NCBI GenBank assembly: GCA_944739405.2
Contig: OX123182.2
Span: 54,935,183-54,999,182, forward strand
Reading direction: 5' to 3'
DNA from: Euclidia mi
Lineage: Eukaryota > Arthropoda > Insecta > Lepidoptera > Erebidae
DNA: 64,000 nt
A program made the position numbers and the translations under genes. Position 1 is the first letter of the stretch. Every line of letters starts with the position of its first letter. This document shows, piece by piece, positions 58,779 through 64,000 of this stretch. The notes beneath the pieces are model-generated. The model was given only the letters and a program-made list of their open reading frames with translations, was not told where the DNA came from and did no database searches.

Positions 58779-58854
58779 TTTGTTGGTCCTGTCGAAGCCG
58801 GATCGCCTGTTGCTGTCGCGACCATTTGTTGGTCGCATCGAGCCGGATTGAAGA
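58779..58854 (+). promoter_or_regulatory. Leader with duplicated primer-binding-like block
   Basis: CATTTGTTGGTCCTGTCGAAGCC (starts 58777) and CATTTGTTGGTCGCATCGAGCC (starts 58823) are imperfect copies 46 bp apart. The first is adjacent to the LTR, where the primer-binding site should lie. Confidence 0.6.
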
Positions 58855-59856
58855 ATGCCTACGACGCGTTCAAGAGGTCGTGCTCCCGAGGTCGCCGGGG
58901 GAGCGGCCGGCGCCGGGCCTAGTTCCAGTACCCCTGCCCGCGCCGCCGCTGCCCGCAACCCAGCCGCCGCGGTCATCCGTCACGACGGGCCACCGCGATC
59001 GCCGTCGACAACAGTCGGGAGCGACGCGCCGCCACCGGCCCCCCCCGGCCCCGCGGGGAGGGACGAACGAAACATCACTCAAGACGCAAGGGAGCGAGCA
59101 GAGGTGCAGTCGAAAAATGAAGATGGCAAGGAAAGGACGTTGCAACCATCCGATAGATCGAGCGTTTGTACAGCGCAACATAGCATAATAGAAAATAGAG
59201 ATAGAAAGAAGCCAACGAGGGAACGCGACCAACGCTCAGCAGCTACGGGACGCTCCAATAGAAATGTGATGTTGGCTCGAGAAGAAGTTTTGAAGATAAA
59301 ACTACAGTTAGCACAGTTAGCACTACAGAAGGCTGAAGAGGAGGCGGACTCCGATGACTACGACGAGGATGGACAGTCAAAGCAAGATTACATACGTTCG
59401 TGGTTGGAAGAGGCTCCGGAACCCCAGCCCGGCCCTGAAGATATAGATATAGTGGTATCGGCGCCCACTAAGAAGAGGGACGTCGACGGGGCACAGAAGA
59501 TAGATATAGAAGATGGACCGCCCTCACAGAAGACGGACGTTCATCAACAGGGAGGGGATTCGCTGAAGCCGTTCATCACGGATCTCACCTCCGCGATCGC
59601 CGCGCTCGCCGACAGGAAGCCACCGGACACATCGATAGTTGCACCACACCCCGCGGTTTCGAAAGTCATCATGACGCTACCGACGTTCGGCGGCGCGCAC
59701 ACCGAGTGGCTGTCGTTCAAGGCGATATACGACACCACCAAAAATTTCTTCAACGACGTGGAGAATACAGCGAGACTGAGAAGAAGTCTCAAGGGAAGAG
59801 CGTTAGAAACAGTTAGCTCTGAACTGATTGGGCATGCGCGACCAGATGAGTTATGA
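58855..59856 (+). CDS. BEL/Pao Gag, N-terminal and core part
   Basis: 333 codons from the first ATG after the leader. Residues 1-75 are Ala/Pro/Arg-rich (RSRGRAPEVAGGAAGAG). An Arg/Lys/Glu-rich central region follows, with a heptad-like stretch (LKIKLQLAQLALQKAEEEAD) and an acidic patch. Near residue 270 begins the DUF1759-type Gag core (LPTFGGAHTEWLSFKAIYD). The stop TGA overlaps the next ATG as ATGA, and Gag homology continues without a gap in the next frame, so this is not a natural protein end. Gag forms the particle and binds element RNA. Confidence 0.85.
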   Translation: MPTTRSRGRAPEVAGGAAGAGPSSSTPARAAAARNPAAAVIRHDGPPRSPSTTVGSDAPPPAPPGPAGRDERNITQDARERAEVQSKNEDGKERTLQPSDRSSVCTAQHSIIENRDRKKPTRERDQRSAATGRSNRNVMLAREEVLKIKLQLAQLALQKAEEEADSDDYDEDGQSKQDYIRSWLEEAPEPQPGPEDIDIVVSAPTKKRDVDGAQKIDIEDGPPSQKTDVHQQGGDSLKPFITDLTSAIAALADRKPPDTSIVAPHPAVSKVIMTLPTFGGAHTEWLSFKAIYDTTKNFFNDVENTARLRRSLKGRALETVSSELIGHARPDEL

Positions 59857-62102
59857 AGGAGTTGGAGCTGCAGTTCGGACGACCAGACTCGATCGCACAG
59901 GCAGAGACGGACAAGCTGAGGACCCTGCCACGCTGTAGCGAAGCACCCAAGGACATATGCGCGTTCGCGAGCAAGATTAGAAGCGGCGTCGTCACACTTC
60001 GTGCGTTGAAAAAGGAACACTACCTCATCAATGCGGAGCTAGTGCGCGTGTTGACCGAGAAGCTACCGAACTCGCTACGTGTGCAGTGGTACAAGACGTA
60101 TACCGAGAAGTGCCAGTCGAAGCCGGACCTCAGCCGATTCAGTGACTTCGTGACAGAGTACGCGCGTTACTGTAGCGCGTTCGCGCCGGCTGAGAACATC
60201 ACCGATGGGCCGCCAAGCAGACGTACCGTGCAGAGGACGTACACGGCGACGGTGACGGAGAAGCGAACGCATACGGACACGTCTAACGCGAAGTGCAGGA
60301 TATGTGAACGCGAAGGACACTACTCGTCGGCCTGCAGCACGTTTCGTAACGCCAACGCAGAGAAGAGATGGCAGCTAGCTAAGCAGCATGGATTGTGTTT
60401 TCGCTGCTTACGCATACGCCGAATAGAACACTCGTGCAAGCCCAAGAAGTGCGGTGTAGAGGGATGCCGCGCTACACACAACCAGTTGCTTCACTACGAT
60501 AGAGGAGCCCATAGGACCGAAGACGTGAACATAGAAAAGCAAGAAACGGTCGCCAGTTCGTGCATACGTGCAAAGGCTCAAGCATACTTAAAGATAGTGC
60601 CCGTGCAGATAGTCGGACCGGCGGGAGAGGCGTCTACGTTCGCCCTACTCGACGACGGAAGCACCGTATCGCTCATAGACGAAGACATAGCCAAGGAAGT
60701 CGGCGCGGAAGGGAACCTGGACCCGTTTACGATCCGTGCCATAGGCGATACGTCGATCGACATGCCAACGTCGCGACGCGTAGACATACAAATACGAGGA
60801 GCCGGCGCCGACAGCAAACAAGTGCCTTTGTGTGCACGCACCGTAGCCAGCCTACACCTGTCGCCGCAGAAGATCGCCGAAGAGGACCTGATAGACTGCA
60901 AACACCTCGAAGGCATCAAGAAGAAGCTGGTGTATGACATAGGCGTGCCAAAGGTGCTAATAGGTCAAGACAACTGGCACCTGCTCATAGCGAACGCAGT
61001 ACGAAGAGGACCCAACGATCAACCGGTGGCGTCGCTTACATCGCTGGGATGGGTGCTGCACGGCGCGCGCTCACGCACCTTGGGAAACACCGTACACTTC
61101 GTCAACGGACTCTCCGCTAACAGTAGAAACATAGAAAACAAAGAAACGTCGTTCGAAGAATATTTCGCTTTCGGATCGCTCATAGTAAACCCACGTCAAC
61201 CGAACACGGACTCCAAGAAGCGGACGGACGTGTTACATAATAGTTCGAAACATAGATATATAGAGACGGCCCTTCTACGGAAAGAAGCACACGTCGGACC
61301 CGATAGACAAGATTTCGCACACCATAGTAGTGAAAACGCAGCGAAGAGGCTCGCGCATATCGAGAAGAAACATAATAGAAGAAGAAAAGATAGAAATATA
61401 GAAACGAAGAACGCTCGTATGGAAACGGAAATAGATAATACGGCACAGACGCACTCTCTTATAGTATCGGATAGAGGATACGTGCACTCTCCCATAGATT
61501 CGAAGGCCGCCGTGAAGCCTACCGTCGTAAAGACAATAGGGGAGCAGTGCATTACGTCCTACATGGAGAGTCGTCGACCACATAGAATTATAGAAGCCGT
61601 ACCGGACCCGTATAGATTTTCCAAACGGAAAAGGCTCTTACGAGCAAAAGCGAGAGTTCCACAGTCTATAGATACGTGTGAGAAAACCGCAGAGAAGGTT
61701 CTATATAAAAGAACGCAGAAAAATAGACAGAAGGATCCAAATTGGCGTCACGTGACGAAGACGAAGCACAACATCAAATCGGGCAGAGCGGCATCTCGTC
61801 CAGCCGCCGACTCCCGAAACTTCGTGCTTCACCCCGCTGAACACACCCGCGACGCCGAGGACCTTCTTGTGAAGGCGGAACAAGAAAACTCCTTTCGGCG
61901 CCGACCTTCGGGAGCTGCGGCGCGGAGGAGGTGTCGCCAGAGACAGCCGCCTGTATTCGTTACCCGTGGAGATGAACAACGGAATTATCACTCTACGCAG
62001 TCGTATAATAGCTACAGAAGAAATCTCCGAACAAACAAAGAGACCGCCGATCTTAGACGGCGATCATCGTATTACACAGCTATACATAGATTGGACGCAT
62101 AG
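59853..62102 (+). CDS. BEL/Pao Gag C terminus and protease, followed by basic region
   Basis: 749 codons, starting at the ATGA overlap. Residues 1-130 finish the Gag core (LELQFGRPDSI). CCHC knuckle at C148-C151-H156-C161 and a second Cys/His cluster at 182-215. Protease with LLDDGSTVSLID (active site D268-G269-S270), then LGWVLHGA near residue 400. Where the RT should begin, a basic Lys/Arg/Ile-rich region follows instead (residues about 440-580). Near residue 585 homology to the RNase H/integrase linker resumes (PDPYRFSKRKRLLRAKARV). From about residue 680 the family-like reading moves to the +1 frame of the next ORF. No YXDD box occurs anywhere. Confidence 0.8.
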   Translation: MKELELQFGRPDSIAQAETDKLRTLPRCSEAPKDICAFASKIRSGVVTLRALKKEHYLINAELVRVLTEKLPNSLRVQWYKTYTEKCQSKPDLSRFSDFVTEYARYCSAFAPAENITDGPPSRRTVQRTYTATVTEKRTHTDTSNAKCRICEREGHYSSACSTFRNANAEKRWQLAKQHGLCFRCLRIRRIEHSCKPKKCGVEGCRATHNQLLHYDRGAHRTEDVNIEKQETVASSCIRAKAQAYLKIVPVQIVGPAGEASTFALLDDGSTVSLIDEDIAKEVGAEGNLDPFTIRAIGDTSIDMPTSRRVDIQIRGAGADSKQVPLCARTVASLHLSPQKIAEEDLIDCKHLEGIKKKLVYDIGVPKVLIGQDNWHLLIANAVRRGPNDQPVASLTSLGWVLHGARSRTLGNTVHFVNGLSANSRNIENKETSFEEYFAFGSLIVNPRQPNTDSKKRTDVLHNSSKHRYIETALLRKEAHVGPDRQDFAHHSSENAAKRLAHIEKKHNRRRKDRNIETKNARMETEIDNTAQTHSLIVSDRGYVHSPIDSKAAVKPTVVKTIGEQCITSYMESRRPHRIIEAVPDPYRFSKRKRLLRAKARVPQSIDTCEKTAEKVLYKRTQKNRQKDPNWRHVTKTKHNIKSGRAASRPAADSRNFVLHPAEHTRDAEDLLVKAEQENSFRRRPSGAAARRRCRQRQPPVFVTRGDEQRNYHSTQSYNSYRRNLRTNKETADLRRRSSYYTAIHRLDA

Positions 62103-63156
62103 AAAATTACATCACAGCGGTACAGAGTTGGTAATCAATGAAATACGCCAACACTATTGGATTCTTCGTCTGCGGCCGACTACAAAGAAAATAGTACATA
62201 GATGTCTACCATGCCGCATTAGAAAAACGCAGCCGCCTGAGCCAGCCACAGGGGACCATCCAAAGACGCGCCTTGCTCACCATCAGAGGCCCTTCACCTA
62301 CACGGGTCTTGATTATTTCGGGCCGCTCTCCGTAACCGTCGGTAGACAGCGTCACAAACGTTATGTGGCACTGTTTACATGTCTCACTTCCAGGGCAGTA
62401 CATCTGGAGGTCGCCGCCAGCCTGAGCGCCGACTCCGCAATCTTGGCGCTGCGCAGGTTCGCAGCGCGCCGAGGTTGCCCCGCAGAGATCTACTCGGACA
62501 ACGGCACCAACATGCACGGTGCCGACCGAGAGATGAGAGACGCCGTCGCCGAGGAAGCGAGTCGCCGTGGCATCTTATGGCGCTTCATCACCCCCTCAGC
62601 GCCATTCATGGGGGGCGCATGGGAGCGCCTCGTCAGGTGCGTGAAGACCGCCCTCTATACGGTCCTTCACGAGCGCCATCCGCACGAAGAAGTCCTAGCT
62701 ACACTACTGTGTGAGGTCGAGTACACAGTAAACAGTCGTCCCCTCACACACGTCTCCGTCAACGCAGCAGACAGCGAGGCCATCACCCCGAACCACATCC
62801 TGTTCGGTGGTTCTGCTCGCCTCCCTCCGCTGGGCGAGTTCAGCGAGGCTGACCTCAACAGCAGCAAGCACTGGCGGCGCGCCCAAATCCTCGCCGACAT
62901 GTTCTGGCGCCGTTGGGTGCGCGAGTACCTACCCGAGTTGCAACACCGGCGGGAGCCCCATGGGTCTGGGCTCAACCTCGAGGTCGGCGACCCCGTCCTG
63001 ATCGCCGACGGCCAACTCCCGCGCAATACCTGGCCGCGCGGTCGAGTTGTGGCTGTCTACCCGGGCGCCGACGGCGCCATACGCACTGTCGAGGTGCGCA
63101 CAGCAGCAGGCGTCCTCAAACGCCCGGCTAAGAAGCTGGTCCCCCTGCCCAAGTGA
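61966..63156 (+). CDS. BEL/Pao integrase, intact core
   Basis: 396 codons from the first ATG; the frame and homology extend upstream to about 61890. Zinc-binding H45/H49-C80-C83 (THRKLHH ... CLPC). The catalytic triad is D116 (GLDYFG), D178 (YSDNGTN) and E220 (GGAWERL), all present. C-terminal DUF5641-like part: FWRRWVREYLPEL, VGDPVLIADGQLPRNTWPRGRV. No stop or frameshift in the core. It would join LTR ends into target DNA. Its translation needs a +1 shift from the upstream ORF, or that shift is a defect. Confidence 0.9.
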   Translation: MEMNNGIITLRSRIIATEEISEQTKRPPILDGDHRITQLYIDWTHRKLHHSGTELVINEIRQHYWILRLRPTTKKIVHRCLPCRIRKTQPPEPATGDHPKTRLAHHQRPFTYTGLDYFGPLSVTVGRQRHKRYVALFTCLTSRAVHLEVAASLSADSAILALRRFAARRGCPAEIYSDNGTNMHGADREMRDAVAEEASRRGILWRFITPSAPFMGGAWERLVRCVKTALYTVLHERHPHEEVLATLLCEVEYTVNSRPLTHVSVNAADSEAITPNHILFGGSARLPPLGEFSEADLNSSKHWRRAQILADMFWRRWVREYLPELQHRREPHGSGLNLEVGDPVLIADGQLPRNTWPRGRVVAVYPGADGAIRTVEVRTAAGVLKRPAKKLVPLPK

Positions 63157-63231
63157 CGAGGTGTCGCTCACCGGGTGCTCTGCAGCACCGCCACACGACG
63201 GGTCACGCGCGTTGCTGCACGGCGGGAGAGA
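63157..63231 (+). other. 3' non-coding part and polypurine tract
   Basis: CGGCGGGAGAGA at 63220-63231 directly precedes the 3' LTR, as a plus-strand primer should. Confidence 0.7.
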
Positions 63232-64000
63232 TGTTCGCGACAAGACATTCAAACTATGACAGTGAATAGTGTATTCGAAACCGCGAGTGAAAATCGTTAA
63301 AATCAGTGTTATCTAATCGTGCGGTACACCGGGTTCGGTTCCCGGACGTGTCAAAACGTTACAAAATAGCTAAAATAGTGTAAATGGTTAGATTGCTAAT
63401 ATACAACAACTATGTAATACATGAACATTAGTCTTAAACTTGTGCTAACTGTAGGGACCTGAGATATCGAATCATAAATAGCGTTATCAGTAGTGACAGA
63501 TAAGAGTTAATGCTTCATAAAACAGCTGTTTGTTTACATATTCGTATTATAGTTTTATAAGTGTTTTTTAGCTTCATATGGACTTGAAATCATGTCTAGA
63601 TACCTTTTTATTGCTAGTTATTACCTTATATAGTTAAAATAAGCATAATAACAAACATTCGTATGTTTATCATAGAATTTGTTTACTTACGATAGTATTT
63701 ACTTAAGAAATTCTGTAAATTTTTTATGCTTCAAAGTTATCATGTCATATGTTCGAATTGAATAAAGATATTTTCATGGTGTTTGTTTTAATAGATGCCC
63801 CATATAGTTGCACACAACGGCCTACCAAAATTATATATATAAATTTAGTATACGATAGTTTTTCAATAGAAAATATAGTGGGCGGGCCCTTGTGTGGCAG
63901 CATTTTTTGGGAGTTTTTATGGAATAACTTAGTGACGCTAATAGTTAGGTTTAGGTATTGTATACCAATAGATAGAACTTAATGAGACCTATCTAACGAT
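63232..64000 (+). repeat. 3' LTR, cut by window end
   Basis: Repeats 57626-58394. About 384 bp are outside the window if the LTR is 1153 bp, so the TSD cannot be tested here. Confidence 0.9.

Larger units (their letters stand above)
57626..64000 (+). mobile_element. BEL/Pao element lacking reverse transcriptase, window ends in 3' LTR
   Basis: The order is LTR, leader with primer-binding region (58779-58854), Gag (58855-59856), Gag end plus protease and a basic region (59853-62102), integrase (61966-63156), a purine tract CGGCGGGAGAGA (63220-63231), then the 3' LTR. The internal region is about 4.45 kb. A complete BEL needs roughly 500 more residues for RT and RNase H between protease and integrase. 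GC-rich coding (many ATA Ile and CG-ending codons) contrasts with AT-rich flanks. Confidence 0.85.

Overview
This window looks like a piece of lepidopteran (moth or butterfly) nuclear genome made almost entirely of transposable elements and their debris. The order is inferred from an R4/Dong-type retrotransposon next to TAA microsatellites, from several tRNA-headed SINE types and 'AAGTGCGAGTCGG' elements that I recognise as typical of Lepidoptera, and from BEL/Pao elements. I found no host protein-coding gene, no functional tRNA or rRNA gene and no CRISPR array. Background DNA is AT-rich; the two large GC-rich coding blocks belong to elements.

Layout. 1-4288: non-LTR element cut by the window start, with a broken ORF1 (esterase-like), a broken EN-RT ORF2 and a 3' end in TTTTGA repeats. 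4307-5629: two copies of one SINE in opposite orientation, each with its own target-site duplication (TSD), around an RTE reverse-transcriptase tail. 5630-13740: SINE pieces, LINE fragments, hairpins and a reverse-transcriptase remnant. 13741-19300: two R4/Dong copies beside TAA repeats. The larger has one 1200-codon frame broken only by two stop codons. Between them lies an unclassified TAA-bounded segment. 19570-24390: a minus-strand LINE whose ORF1 carries a baculovirus-FP-like domain, followed by a MITE.

25927-34493: a minus-strand BEL/Pao element with 229-bp LTRs about 99% identical, decayed gag-pol and a baculovirus-F-like envelope ORF. 34494-57625: mostly non-coding, with SINEs (including a complete 5S-rRNA-headed one), two related elements at 40684 and 47777, a Tc1/mariner-type element with 27-bp inverted ends and TA target sites, a piggyBac transposase relic and minisatellites. 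57626-64000: a very young BEL/Pao element, LTRs differing at one site over 769 bp as read by eye. It encodes Gag, protease and integrase in open frames but has lost reverse transcriptase and most of RNase H. The window ends inside its 3' LTR.

The elements interact as parasites of one another. SINE 3' tails resemble RTE-type tails, unrelated SINE heads share one body, and elements are nested. Many near-perfect inverted duplications with 0-13-nt spacers are scattered through the window. In two cases homologous or intact sequence shows that the palindrome is a secondary, templated change. The strongest candidates for something undescribed are the reverse-transcriptase-less BEL element, the TAA-bounded segment next to Dong, the SINE body shared by 5S and tRNA heads, and the palindrome-making mutations.
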